Assembly: GCF_025685425.1 (NCBI RefSeq)
Contig: NZ_JAGTAS010000055.1
Span: 124,001 to 188,000, forward strand
Reading direction: 5' to 3'
Source of the DNA: Terriglobus albidus
GTDB lineage: Bacteria > Acidobacteriota > Terriglobia > Terriglobales > Acidobacteriaceae
Length of the DNA stretch: 64,000 nucleotides
Shown here: positions 46,589 to 55,243 of the stretch, piece after piece
Numbering within the stretch: position 1 is the first letter of the stretch
How the letters are laid out: each line of letters opens with the position of its first letter
Position numbers and translations under genes: made by a program
Notes under the pieces: model-generated
Database searches by the model: none
The model's input: only the letters and a program-made list of their open reading frames with translations
What the model was told of the DNA's origin: nothing

Positions 46589-48732
46589 ATGGATTTAAAA
46601 AGCAGGTATCGGTTTACCCTCGCCACACAAAGATTATTGCGGCATCTGCCTTGCTTTTCTGCACAGCATTCCTTCCAGCGCAGACACCTGGAACAGGTAA
46701 GGATTGGCCTGCGTATCAAGGTGGTTCCGATTCTATTCATTACTCAAAACTCATACAGATTAATCGACAGAACGTTAAGGATCTGAAGGTCGCATGGACC
46801 TTCGATACGGCGGAACGCACGAAAGCAAAACGTGAGTTCGAATCGAATCCTCTCATCATCAACGGCGTATTGTACGGTCTTAGCCCTACGGTAAAGGTCT
46901 TTGCTCTAAATGCTGCCACCGGTCAGAAGCTGTGGTCGTTCGACCCAGCCCCAAACTCGGCACAGGTTGGCAGTACGCGGAATCGCGGCGTCACCTATTG
47001 GTCGGATACGGATGGAAGCAATGCTCGTATCTTCGTGACTTTTCGCCAATATCTTTATGCGATCGACGCAAAGACAGGCAAATTGATCGAAAGCTTTGGC
47101 GAGAAAGGTAAGGTCGATCTCCGGGTCGGACTGCGTCACGAAGGCGAAGGCCTGTTCGTTACCATGTCGACTCCCGGTGTCATCTATAAAGACATGCTCG
47201 TGTGCGGCAGCATGATCGCCGAGCAGCTTCCTGCATTTCCTGGAGACATCCGCGCTTTCGATGTTCGCACGGGTAAGATTCGCTGGCAGTTTCACACGAT
47301 TCCGCATCCCGGTGAGTTTGGCTACGATACCTGGCCAAAGGACGCGTGGAAGTACAGCGGCGCTGCCAACGATTGGGCCGGCCTCAGCATTGACCAGAAG
47401 CGCGGCATCGCCTTCGTTCCCCTCGGATCCGCTGCTCCTGATTTTTACGGCGGTGACCGTATTGGCGACGACCTTTTCGCCAACTCGCTTGTCGCGCTGG
47501 ATGCGAATACCGGCAAGCGTCTATGGCACTACCAGTTTGTTCATCACGACATCTGGGATCGTGACCTCAATGCTCCGCCCGCTCTGGTCACCATCAAACG
47601 CGACGGCAAGCTGATCGATGCCGTGGCCCAAACCACCAAGACCGGCCACGTGTTTGTCTTCGATCGTGTAAGCGGAAAGCCGGTCTTTCCCATCGAAGAA
47701 AAGCCGTATCCCCGCAGCCAGATTCCAGGCGAAGTCACCGCGAAGACGCAGCCGTTGCCCGTCGCACCTCCCGCATTCGCACGGCAAAGGATGACAGAGA
47801 AAGACATCACCAACCGGACACCTGAGGCCCACGAAGCCGTACTGCAGCGCTTCAAAACGGTTTTGAGCGATGGACAGTATGCCCCTCAGACATTGGAAGG
47901 CACCATCCTGTTCCCCGGATCCGACGGCGGCCAGGAATGGGGTGGACCTGCGTTCGACCCTGAGACAGGCTACCTCTACACCAACGCAAACGAAATGTCA
48001 TGGATCGTCAAGCTGGCAAAGCGCCCTGCCCCCTCTGAGTTGAACAGCGGGAAAGGGCTCTATGCAGCGCACTGCGCCAAGTGCCATAACAGTGACCTCT
48101 CCGGCAATCCACCAGATGTTCCAGCGCTTGCGAAGCTCGACCAGCGGCTGACGAACCGTGAAGTCGTCACCACCGTTCGCGGCGGCAACGGCAGAATGCC
48201 GGCCTTCCCGCAACTCAGTCCCCTTGAACTGAATGCAATCGCCGAATATGTCCTCAAAGGCAATGACAACATCGTCAGCGCCACGGCTCCCGCTTCGGAA
48301 CAGCAATATATGCTGGGAAGCTCACTGCGTTTCCTGGACCCTGATGGCTATCCGGCCATTACACCTCCGTGGGGAACCCTTACCGCCATCGACTTGAATA
48401 AAGGGACGTTCGCCTGGCGGATTCCTCTTGGAGAGTACCCAGAACTCGCCGCCGAAGGATTGAAGAACACCGGTTCCGAGAACTATGGCGGGGGTGTCAT
48501 CACTGCGGGCGGACTTTTCTTTATCGCAGCTACGAACTACGACAAAAAGTTCCGCGCCTTCGATAAAGCCACCGGAGAGCTTCTGTGGGAGACAACACTT
48601 CCTTTCGCAGGCAATGCGACGCCTTCCATTTATGAAGTGAATGGCAAAGAATACATCGTAATCGCCGCGGGCGGCGGCAAGTCAGTTCATGAAGATTCCG
48701 GAGGAGTCTATGTCGCATTCTCCCTACCGTAG
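46585..48732 (+). CDS. Glucose-dehydrogenase-like PQQ quinoprotein with an inserted cytochrome c domain, module C
   Basis: 715 residues from the ATG at 46585, which overlaps the kinase stop. A signal-like leader (TKIIAASALLFCTAFLPAQ) precedes a PQQ propeller of the glucose/quinate dehydrogenase branch: STRNRGVTYWSD, HHDIWDRDLNAPPALVTI, TTKTGHVFVFDRVSGKPVFP and the end GGGKSVHEDSGGVYVAFSLP. A cytochrome c domain with CAKCHN (Cys 497) and GGNGRMPAFPQLSPLELNAI is inserted between blades before the final segment (GSSLRFLDPDGYPAITPPWG). It likely oxidises a sugar or polyol in the periplasm and passes electrons to its own heme. Coupled to two-component system 2. Confidence 0.9.
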   Translation: MNGFKKQVSVYPRHTKIIAASALLFCTAFLPAQTPGTGKDWPAYQGGSDSIHYSKLIQINRQNVKDLKVAWTFDTAERTKAKREFESNPLIINGVLYGLSPTVKVFALNAATGQKLWSFDPAPNSAQVGSTRNRGVTYWSDTDGSNARIFVTFRQYLYAIDAKTGKLIESFGEKGKVDLRVGLRHEGEGLFVTMSTPGVIYKDMLVCGSMIAEQLPAFPGDIRAFDVRTGKIRWQFHTIPHPGEFGYDTWPKDAWKYSGAANDWAGLSIDQKRGIAFVPLGSAAPDFYGGDRIGDDLFANSLVALDANTGKRLWHYQFVHHDIWDRDLNAPPALVTIKRDGKLIDAVAQTTKTGHVFVFDRVSGKPVFPIEEKPYPRSQIPGEVTAKTQPLPVAPPAFARQRMTEKDITNRTPEAHEAVLQRFKTVLSDGQYAPQTLEGTILFPGSDGGQEWGGPAFDPETGYLYTNANEMSWIVKLAKRPAPSELNSGKGLYAAHCAKCHNSDLSGNPPDVPALAKLDQRLTNREVVTTVRGGNGRMPAFPQLSPLELNAIAEYVLKGNDNIVSATAPASEQQYMLGSSLRFLDPDGYPAITPPWGTLTAIDLNKGTFAWRIPLGEYPELAAEGLKNTGSENYGGGVITAGGLFFIAATNYDKKFRAFDKATGELLWETTLPFAGNATPSIYEVNGKEYIVIAAGGGKSVHEDSGGVYVAFSLP

Positions 48733-48755
48733 CGAATAGAAATTAGGCCATCGAA

Positions 48756-48772
48756 TCTCAGTCTAATTTTAG
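48756..48772 (+). promoter_or_regulatory. Direct-repeat operator (Pho-box-like), module C TIM-barrel promoter
   Basis: TCTCAG-TCTAA-TTTTAG, followed after ten bases by TACTCT as -10. It lies 88 bases upstream of the TIM-barrel start in the same orientation as the gene. The site is also part of a small dyad GAATCT / AGATTC that might act as a terminator stem after the quinoprotein gene. Confidence 0.6.
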
Positions 48773-48860
48773 ATTCAGTCAGTACTCTCTCCGTGACGCT
48801 CCAGCAGTCTCTGCTTTCTGCGTGAAAGCAGAGACATCGAGGGGCTCGGAGATTTCAGCG

Positions 48861-49865
48861 ATGAATTACTCACGGCGCCAGTTCAACAGGCTGGCTATAT
48901 CAGGTATCTCTGCCGCAGCGGCAACATCGTTCGCCCCCGTCAGGGCCTTTGCCGCCCAAAAACCCAATTCAAAGTTCGGCGGAGTCCAGATCGGACTAAA
49001 CACTGGCTTCAGCTATCACAACATGCCCAACGATGCCGTAACGGTGTTGAAGTACCTGGTGCGTGACGGCATCAATGCCATCGAAATGCAAACGCCCACG
49101 CACGAAGATTGGGCTGGAGCTCCGCCGGCGCCACCACGGCCATATCCGGAAAGGATCGGCGGCGAACAAGTCGGCGCACCGCCTCGTCCGCCTCTTACCG
49201 CCGAGCAACAGGCGGCCCGCAAAGCTTATCTCGAAGCCATGACTCGCTGGCGCACCACCATGCCCGTCAGCAAGTATGCGGAGCTTCGTGCGATGTACAA
49301 CGATGCCGGTGTCAGCTTCTATGCCTTCAAGCTTCCACTTGAAATGCGCATGCCCGACGCTGAATTCGACTATGCCTTTACAGCCGCAAAGACCCTAGGG
49401 TGCACTCAACTCACCATGGAGATGCCTGATGGCAACCCTGCATTGACAGCACGGGTCGGAAAGTTTGCCGAGAAATACAAACTGCCGGTCGGCTATCACG
49501 CTCACCTGCAGGCAAAGCCAACCACATGGGACGAAGCAATGGCTCAGTCAGCCTACAACTGCATCAATCTCGATATCGGCCATTACGTCGCCGCCGGCAA
49601 TCACGACACGCTGGAGTTCATCCGGAAAAATCACGCTCGCATCACCAGCCTTCACATCAAGGATCGCAAGTTCCCAGAGCGCGGCGGACAGAATGTTCCC
49701 TGGGGGGAGGGCGATACGCCCATCAAGGAAGTTCTTCAGTTGGTTAAGAAGAAAGGTTACGAGTTCCCGTGCACCATTGAGATGGAATACGCGCCTCCCG
49801 AAGGCTCAGACAGTGAAAAAGAGATCCTGAAGTCCCTGGCTTATGCCAAAGCCGCACTCGCATAA
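48861..49865 (+). CDS. Tat-exported TIM-barrel sugar isomerase/epimerase-like protein, module C
   Basis: 334 residues from the ATG at 48861 (GGAG upstream; a GTG at 48822 is in frame but lacks a site). The Tat leader is MNYSRRQFNRLAISGISAAA. A proline-rich insert (about residues 83-115, APPAPPRPYPERI) is unusual for the family. Barrel motifs: LTMEMPDGNP, VGYHAHLQAKPTTW, NLDIGHYVAAGNHD (Asp), SLHIKDRKFP (His) and CTIEMEYAPP (Glu). The strand that carries a metal Glu in many relatives reads YHAH here. It follows the quinoprotein gene on the same strand. Confidence 0.88.
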   Translation: MNYSRRQFNRLAISGISAAAATSFAPVRAFAAQKPNSKFGGVQIGLNTGFSYHNMPNDAVTVLKYLVRDGINAIEMQTPTHEDWAGAPPAPPRPYPERIGGEQVGAPPRPPLTAEQQAARKAYLEAMTRWRTTMPVSKYAELRAMYNDAGVSFYAFKLPLEMRMPDAEFDYAFTAAKTLGCTQLTMEMPDGNPALTARVGKFAEKYKLPVGYHAHLQAKPTTWDEAMAQSAYNCINLDIGHYVAAGNHDTLEFIRKNHARITSLHIKDRKFPERGGQNVPWGEGDTPIKEVLQLVKKKGYEFPCTIEMEYAPPEGSDSEKEILKSLAYAKAALA

Positions 49866-49950
49866 GCCAATTCGCTCTCTATCGTCTCCCAAAACGCTAA
49901 CCCTTTATCCACGAATCCGCTTTTGCGGAAACACCTCAAGGAGAGTTCCT

Positions 49951-50712
49951 TTGAACCGCACGCTTGCCGTCCTTGCCTTCGCACTGACTATTCCTGTATT
50001 CGCAGCCCATGCTCAAGCACCCACCTCCAAGCCTGCAATGTTGAAGAAATTGAAGTTCCTTACCGATGCGGAAACCGACCCCTCCAAGATTCTCCCCCCT
50101 CCGGCCGCGGACGGTTCAGAAGCACAACAAAAAGAAATGAAGGAGGTGAAGGCCCTCATCCACAATCGTTCGAAGGAACGCCATGATCAGGCAATCTGGG
50201 ATGCGCGGAATGAAAACCCATCGCCCTTCATCACTGTCCTTGGACCGGAGCTCGATCTGGCGAAACTGCCGGCGACGAAGAAGCTTCTCGACGATGTATT
50301 GAACGAACAGAACGTGGCGACCAGCCACGCCAAAGACTACTTCAAGCGCAAGTTCCCACTCTCCGCTGCCGACGACAATGATACGTTTGCAGACTGGACC
50401 TGCGACGTGACCGCGCGCAAGCCCGCTGCGCTGCCTCTGCGTTCCTACCCCAGCGGCCATGCCACCATGGGATTCACGCTCGGCGTTGTCCTGTCAGACC
50501 TCGTTCCCGAAAAGTCGCAGGCGCTTCTAGCTCGTTCAGCCACCTATGCTTATAGCCGCGAGGTCTGCGGAGACCACTATCATTCGGATACGCAAGCTGG
50601 CCAGGTATTGGGCACTGTACTTGGCTTCAAGTTGCTGAAGAACGAAGCCCTGAGGCCCGAGATCGAAGCTGCCCGCGCAGAATTGCAGGCAGCGACAAAG
50701 GGAGCGAAGTAG
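49951..50712 (+). CDS. Secreted PAP2-family acid phosphatase (class A type)
   Basis: 253 residues from a TTG at 49951, preceded by AAGGAGAG; the frame extends to 49843 inside the previous gene. Signal peptide MNRTLAVLAFALTIPVFAAH. Catalytic motifs: YPSGHATMGFTLG (PSGH) and SREVCGDHYHSDTQAG, which fits SR-x5-H-x3-D exactly. The first motif (K-x6-RP) is degenerate (KRKFPLS). It dephosphorylates organic phosphates in the periplasm. Last gene of the plus-strand series before a bidirectional terminator. Confidence 0.88.
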   Translation: MNRTLAVLAFALTIPVFAAHAQAPTSKPAMLKKLKFLTDAETDPSKILPPPAADGSEAQQKEMKEVKALIHNRSKERHDQAIWDARNENPSPFITVLGPELDLAKLPATKKLLDDVLNEQNVATSHAKDYFKRKFPLSAADDNDTFADWTCDVTARKPAALPLRSYPSGHATMGFTLGVVLSDLVPEKSQALLARSATYAYSREVCGDHYHSDTQAGQVLGTVLGFKLLKNEALRPEIEAARAELQAATKGAK

Positions 50713-50730
50713 GCATCCTGGAACACATCA

Positions 50731-50768
50731 AAAAGCGGAGACTCACCCTAGAGTGAGTCTCCGCTTTT
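50731..50768. terminator. Bidirectional rho-independent terminator
   Basis: AAAAGCGGAGACTCAC-CCTAGA-GTGAGTCTCCGCTTTT is a perfect 16-bp stem whose A and T ends provide U-tracts on both strands. It lies between the convergent phosphatase and YncE-like genes. Confidence 0.93.
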
Positions 50769-50775
50769 GTTTGGC

Positions 50776-51792
50776 CTAGTGTGCTGATTCTGCTTCGATA
50801 CGCAACAGAGTAAAGGTTCCAGGCAGCACAGGCTTCTTGGCCTTGCTTCCCTCGGGTACTGTTCCAAATTTCGCTGAAGCGACAAAGACCGTGTGGTTGC
50901 CGGCGTCCAGGCCCATGTTCCGCGAGCCAGCTGCCGTTGCTAGGTTCTGGACGACTCGATACTGATCTGCACCATCCTGGTGGATTACCGTCAAGGTCCC
51001 ATCGGCATTCGCAGCAAATGCATCATGCGTTCCCGCGTCATAGCCAACGCCGTCGACTCCGGCTCCAATTAGAGCGCTCGCAACGACTTTCCCCGCCTTG
51101 TAGTCAGATACGGCCATCACACCGCTGCGGCAACCGCTGAAGAGGCGATGGTTCTTCATGTCGATCGCCATGGCAACCGGCTGCTTGCAACCATCCGTCG
51201 ACCAGCGGCGCGTCACCGTCAGGGACTTTGTGTCGATTTCGACAACCTCATTCGTGTCGACCAGGTTGGCATAGACCTTCCCGTCTCCCGCAGAGACGCC
51301 ATATTCCGGCTTTCCTCCCAGCGGGATATTCGTAACCAGCTTGCCGGTTGTTGCGTCAATCACCGTGGAGGAATGAGCATCGCCATTCAAGGTAAAGACA
51401 CGATCCGATACGTTGTCGAATAGGATGGCATCGGCGTCGTCAGCCGCCTGCACACGTTCCGTTACCTTCAGCGTCTTCAGGTCGAAGATCATCACGGCCT
51501 GATCGTTTCCTGCCGTAGCAAACCCCTTACCGCTCTTATGTGAGATCGCAGTGCCATGCGCACCGTTGATGCCGGTCACTTCGCCGATCAGCTTTCCGCT
51601 GTTCTCGTCCACGACCATCAGGCGGTTTTGGCGAGCGATGTAGATGCGATGGTCTGTTGTATCCGGAACAATGTAGTCCCAGCCTCCATCTCCGCCAAGC
51701 AAATACGACTGAGAGATCTTGTAGTGCGCTGGGGACTGCGCGAACAGACTGCCTGCAATAGAGAGGGTAAAGAGAAGTGATTTGAAACGCAT
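50776..51792 (-). CDS. Secreted YncE-like beta-propeller protein
   Basis: 338 residues from 51792, where AAGGAG lies four bases upstream; the frame extends to 51879. Signal peptide MRFKSLLFTLSIAGSLFAQ. YncE/NHL-type blades are visible as IYIARQNRLMVVDENSGKLI, MIFDLKTLKVTERV, STVIDATTGKLVTNIPLG, VVEIDTKSLTVTRRWS and GVMAVSDYKAGKVVASALIG. No cofactor motif or heme site. It is probably a binding or scaffold propeller in the periplasm. It may be transcribed separately from the receptor upstream because a terminator lies between them. Confidence 0.85.
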   Translation of the reverse strand: MRFKSLLFTLSIAGSLFAQSPAHYKISQSYLLGGDGGWDYIVPDTTDHRIYIARQNRLMVVDENSGKLIGEVTGINGAHGTAISHKSGKGFATAGNDQAVMIFDLKTLKVTERVQAADDADAILFDNVSDRVFTLNGDAHSSTVIDATTGKLVTNIPLGGKPEYGVSAGDGKVYANLVDTNEVVEIDTKSLTVTRRWSTDGCKQPVAMAIDMKNHRLFSGCRSGVMAVSDYKAGKVVASALIGAGVDGVGYDAGTHDAFAANADGTLTVIHQDGADQYRVVQNLATAAGSRNMGLDAGNHTVFVASAKFGTVPEGSKAKKPVLPGTFTLLRIEAESAH

Positions 51793-51831
51793 AGTGCTCC
51801 TTGGGTTGACGAACGTTAAACCTGACAAAAT

Positions 51832-51867
51832 CCATAGACCCAACCGATGTTTCGGCTGGGTCCATGG
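51832..51867 (-). terminator. Rho-independent terminator after receptor 3
   Basis: On the minus strand CCATGGACCCAGCCGA and TCGGTTGGGTCTATGG pair with few mismatches around a four-base loop and are followed by ATTTTGT. It lies 25 bp downstream of the receptor 3 stop and upstream of the YncE-like gene. Confidence 0.75.
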
Positions 51868-51891
51868 AATCTGCCACATACTGCTTCTTTC

Positions 51892-54800
51892 TTAGAACGC
51901 GATCTTGAGTGCGAACTGAATCTGACGAGCCGGTAGCGTGCTGGTGATTTTGCCAAACGAAGAGTTGGCGCGATCGCCGTTCGCCGGAGAGAAGTTGGTC
52001 TTGTTGAATGCGTTGAAGAATTCGGTTCTGAACTGCAGGTACTGCCCTTCCCGAAGTAACGGGAACTCTTTCTTCAAGCCGAGATCGAGGTTGTAGTAGT
52101 TGTTGCTGCGTCCGATGTTGCGAGCGGCGTTTCCATATGGATGGCTCACATCGGTCGGTACAGTAACGGTGCTGGGATTGAAGTACTGTGTGATCGTCCG
52201 TTGCCCCTTCGGCATCATCGGATCACCCGATACATTCGGCCGGTAGATTGCAGAATTCTTGCTTCCATCCGTTGCAAGAAAAGCTGCACTGGGCGTGTAG
52301 GTAAGGTTGATCGGCTGTCCGCTGGTCATGGTGTTGATACCGGTCAGGGTCCATCCACCGGCAATCGCATTCACCAGCATTGGCGAACCGCCACCGAAAT
52401 GGCGCCCGTGGCCGTACGGAAGATCGAACACAAACGAAGTCGTGTTGTTCAGGGGTTGATCATACCCTGACACGCCGCGAGACGAGGCAATATCGTAGAT
52501 ATTGACCGACTGCTGGTCTCCATTTGCCATCTCCAGTGCACCGGAAGCACTGTCCATCGCCTTGGACCAGGTGAACGAGTTCAATAATGAGAGTCCATTC
52601 GAGTAACGCTTCTCTACCTTGAACTGCAGCGCGTTGTAATTGGCAAAGCCGGCACTCAGGTTTGAGTCAATGTAGTCAAACTTGGCGTTCGGTCTGCGAG
52701 CCTTCACCGAAAGGTTTTGCCCCGTTTTGTTTGGCAATGCCTGATTCAGGTCGCCCGTGACCCATAGGGCTACCGTGTGGTTCCCCACATAGGCCAGATC
52801 GGCCATCATGTTCCATGGAAGCTCACGCTGCAGGCTCAAGTGCCAATTCTGGACATACGGAGTGCGGATGTTCGGATCGATGTAGACGGTCTTCGTCGTC
52901 ACCGTCGAGAAGTTCGAGGGCGAAGTGAAGCCATCCGGATATCCCATCTCCGTCGGGCGGAAGCAGGAGGTGATTGCCGATGTAGCTGTGCATAGTGGCG
53001 AAGAAGGCGTCTGTGTGATCTGCGAGTTCACCACAAACGGTCCATTGTAAGCCAGGTAGCTATCGCCGCCCTGGCGCAGGAAAAGTACGTAGCTGATGCC
53101 GTATCCGGCACGCACCGCAGTCTTAGGCGTCAGGCTATACGCGACGCCGGCACGCGAAGCCCAGTTTTTGTATGAAGGATTTACCAGGGTGCGGTTCTTC
53201 AGTGAACCACCTTTCGCATATACCAGCGAATTGCTCGCCGGATCGAAGTTCGCCATGCGGTTGTCGCGCTCATACTGCGGGGTCGCAAACTCATAACGAA
53301 TCCCGAGGTTGAGCGTCAAACGCGGCGACACCTTCCAATCGTCCTGCAGGTATCCAAAGTCCATCCACTGGCGCAGGTTTGCAGTCGTGTATGTCGAAAG
53401 CTGATAGGTCGAACGCGCGCCAAAGAGAAAGTCCGCCAGGTTATAGACCGAATTGCTCTTCGTCGGTGTAGGGTTGCTGAACTGGCCGGTATAGATGTCC
53501 TGACCATAAGCAGGATTGAAGTCATCCATATATGTATGGATTGCCTGGTACTCGTAGCCAACCTTAAGCGTGTGGCGGCTCAGAATCTTGGAGTAGTTGG
53601 CCTTTGGGTTGAAGACCATGGGATTCTGCCACTGCGGACTGGTGTAGTCGCGCCCATAGGATGCGTATCCGGAGACATTTTGCGTGTTCAGACCACCGGT
53701 CAGCGCCTTGTCTGTCGGCAGACCAGAGATTCCGTAGAGGTCCAGCATACTCGGACCGCCATCAAGCGTTGCCGGGGTCTTCCCAGCCGAGGTATTCGAC
53801 ATCCCGAAACGCACGTCCAGATAGGAACTCGGGTTGATGGCCCAGGTCAGGCCGGTAGCCGTCTGCCAGTTATTGGCATAGGAGACGATACCCGCGCCTT
53901 GACCGGATGGCCCCGGAATATTGTTGTTCGGCGCAGCCAGCTGGTTATACACGCGATAGCTGTACCGCTCGAAGAATGTGATCTTTTTCGTTAGATAGTG
54001 ATCGTAGCGAATGTTCGCCTTGTTATCGTTGTCCGTCGCGGGAAGCAGCGCCTGGTAGTTTGAAGTGTTGCCGGAAAGATTCGGCGCGGGCAGAGCAGCA
54101 AATACGGTTCTGCCAAACTTCGTGATGGCCGACGCCGGAATCGTACCGTTGGCATACACGGCTCCGCTGTATGGATTCACCACAGGAAGGCTGCTGCCAA
54201 AGATTCCGTTTCTCTGGTCCAACGTCGGAACACTGCCGAAGCTGAGGGCGCGCTGAAGACGCCGCAGGCCCTCATAATCCGCGAACAGAAAGAGCTTGTC
54301 CCTCTTGATCGGTCCGCCGGCTGCCGCTCCAAACTGGTTCTGGATGTAGACAGGCTTCTTGCCTCCCGTCGGCTTGAAGTATCCAGGTGCATTCAGAGTT
54401 GTGTTCCGCAGAAACTCCCAGATCGTACCGTGAAACTGGTTGCCGCCGTTCTTGTATACGGCATTGATCACTGCACCGCCAACGTGCCCATATTCGGCAC
54501 TGTAGTTGTCGGTGATGACCCGGAACTCCTGCAATGCGTCAGGAGAGACCTGGATGACCTGGTTGGAAAGGCCCTGATTTGAGGTTCCGTAGGCGTTGTT
54601 ATCCAGCCCATCGAGCACAAAGTTATTGAACTGACTGCGCAGTCCATTCACATTAAATGATGCTTCGCGCTTTGCAAGTCCATAGGCATTACGAACTCCC
54701 GGGGCAAGCAACGCCAGCGACCCGGTCGATCTTCCGTTCAGGGGGAGTTCCACAATCTTTTCATTGCTGATCACTTCGCCGCGATCGCTGGATTCTGTCT

Positions 54801-55203
54801 GAAGAAGCGTCGCGGCCCATTTCACTTCAACAACCTGGCTCGCATCTCCTACCTGCAGTGCTAAATTGACCCGCTGTCGCTCACCGGCGTCAACGCGGAA
54901 GCCGTCGCTCTGGGCGGACTTGAATCCCGAGGCGTCTACATTGACGCGGTACTTTCCGACATGAACCTCAAGAAACTGGTAGTCCCCTTTGGAATCTGTT
55001 GTAACTTGTTGCACTACTCCTGTATCGATATTCAGAAGACTCACCCGCGCTTGCTGCACAACTGCGCCATTGGGATCTGAGATCGTTCCCAGGACAGCCG
55101 CGTTCTCAAACTGTCCAAAACAGAAGGTCACCTGTGAGAATAAGGCCGCCATGAAGAGAGCAGCACAAAGTGCACCGGAAAAGCGTCCATAATTTGTCTT
55201 CAT
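51892..55203 (-). CDS. TonB-dependent receptor-like outer-membrane protein 3
   Basis: 1103 residues from the ATG at 55203 (a TTG at 55236 is in frame). The signal peptide MKTNYGRFSGALCAALFMAA continues to CFGQ. The carboxypeptidase-regulatory-like domain shows VLGTISDPNGAVVQQARVSL and FLEVHVGKYRVNVDASGF. The plug has ELPLNGRSTGSLALLAPGVR, NFVLDGLDNNAYGTS and GGAVINAVYKNGGNQFHGTI. The barrel ends IQFALKIAF. It is Oar-like, as in receptors 1 and 2. Its operator lies 23 bases upstream of the ATG. Confidence 0.92.
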   Translation of the reverse strand: MKTNYGRFSGALCAALFMAALFSQVTFCFGQFENAAVLGTISDPNGAVVQQARVSLLNIDTGVVQQVTTDSKGDYQFLEVHVGKYRVNVDASGFKSAQSDGFRVDAGERQRVNLALQVGDASQVVEVKWAATLLQTESSDRGEVISNEKIVELPLNGRSTGSLALLAPGVRNAYGLAKREASFNVNGLRSQFNNFVLDGLDNNAYGTSNQGLSNQVIQVSPDALQEFRVITDNYSAEYGHVGGAVINAVYKNGGNQFHGTIWEFLRNTTLNAPGYFKPTGGKKPVYIQNQFGAAAGGPIKRDKLFLFADYEGLRRLQRALSFGSVPTLDQRNGIFGSSLPVVNPYSGAVYANGTIPASAITKFGRTVFAALPAPNLSGNTSNYQALLPATDNDNKANIRYDHYLTKKITFFERYSYRVYNQLAAPNNNIPGPSGQGAGIVSYANNWQTATGLTWAINPSSYLDVRFGMSNTSAGKTPATLDGGPSMLDLYGISGLPTDKALTGGLNTQNVSGYASYGRDYTSPQWQNPMVFNPKANYSKILSRHTLKVGYEYQAIHTYMDDFNPAYGQDIYTGQFSNPTPTKSNSVYNLADFLFGARSTYQLSTYTTANLRQWMDFGYLQDDWKVSPRLTLNLGIRYEFATPQYERDNRMANFDPASNSLVYAKGGSLKNRTLVNPSYKNWASRAGVAYSLTPKTAVRAGYGISYVLFLRQGGDSYLAYNGPFVVNSQITQTPSSPLCTATSAITSCFRPTEMGYPDGFTSPSNFSTVTTKTVYIDPNIRTPYVQNWHLSLQRELPWNMMADLAYVGNHTVALWVTGDLNQALPNKTGQNLSVKARRPNAKFDYIDSNLSAGFANYNALQFKVEKRYSNGLSLLNSFTWSKAMDSASGALEMANGDQQSVNIYDIASSRGVSGYDQPLNNTTSFVFDLPYGHGRHFGGGSPMLVNAIAGGWTLTGINTMTSGQPINLTYTPSAAFLATDGSKNSAIYRPNVSGDPMMPKGQRTITQYFNPSTVTVPTDVSHPYGNAARNIGRSNNYYNLDLGLKKEFPLLREGQYLQFRTEFFNAFNKTNFSPANGDRANSSFGKITSTLPARQIQFALKIAF

Positions 55204-55226
55204 GGCCCGGATTGAACCAAGCAACT

Positions 55227-55243
55227 CTGAAGACAATCTAAGG
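55227..55243 (-). promoter_or_regulatory. Direct-repeat operator (Pho-box-like), receptor 3 promoter
   Basis: In gene orientation it reads CCTTAG-ATTGT-CTTCAG. TTCAAT follows after ten bases. The start codon is so close to this -10 that the message would have almost no leader. Confidence 0.65.
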
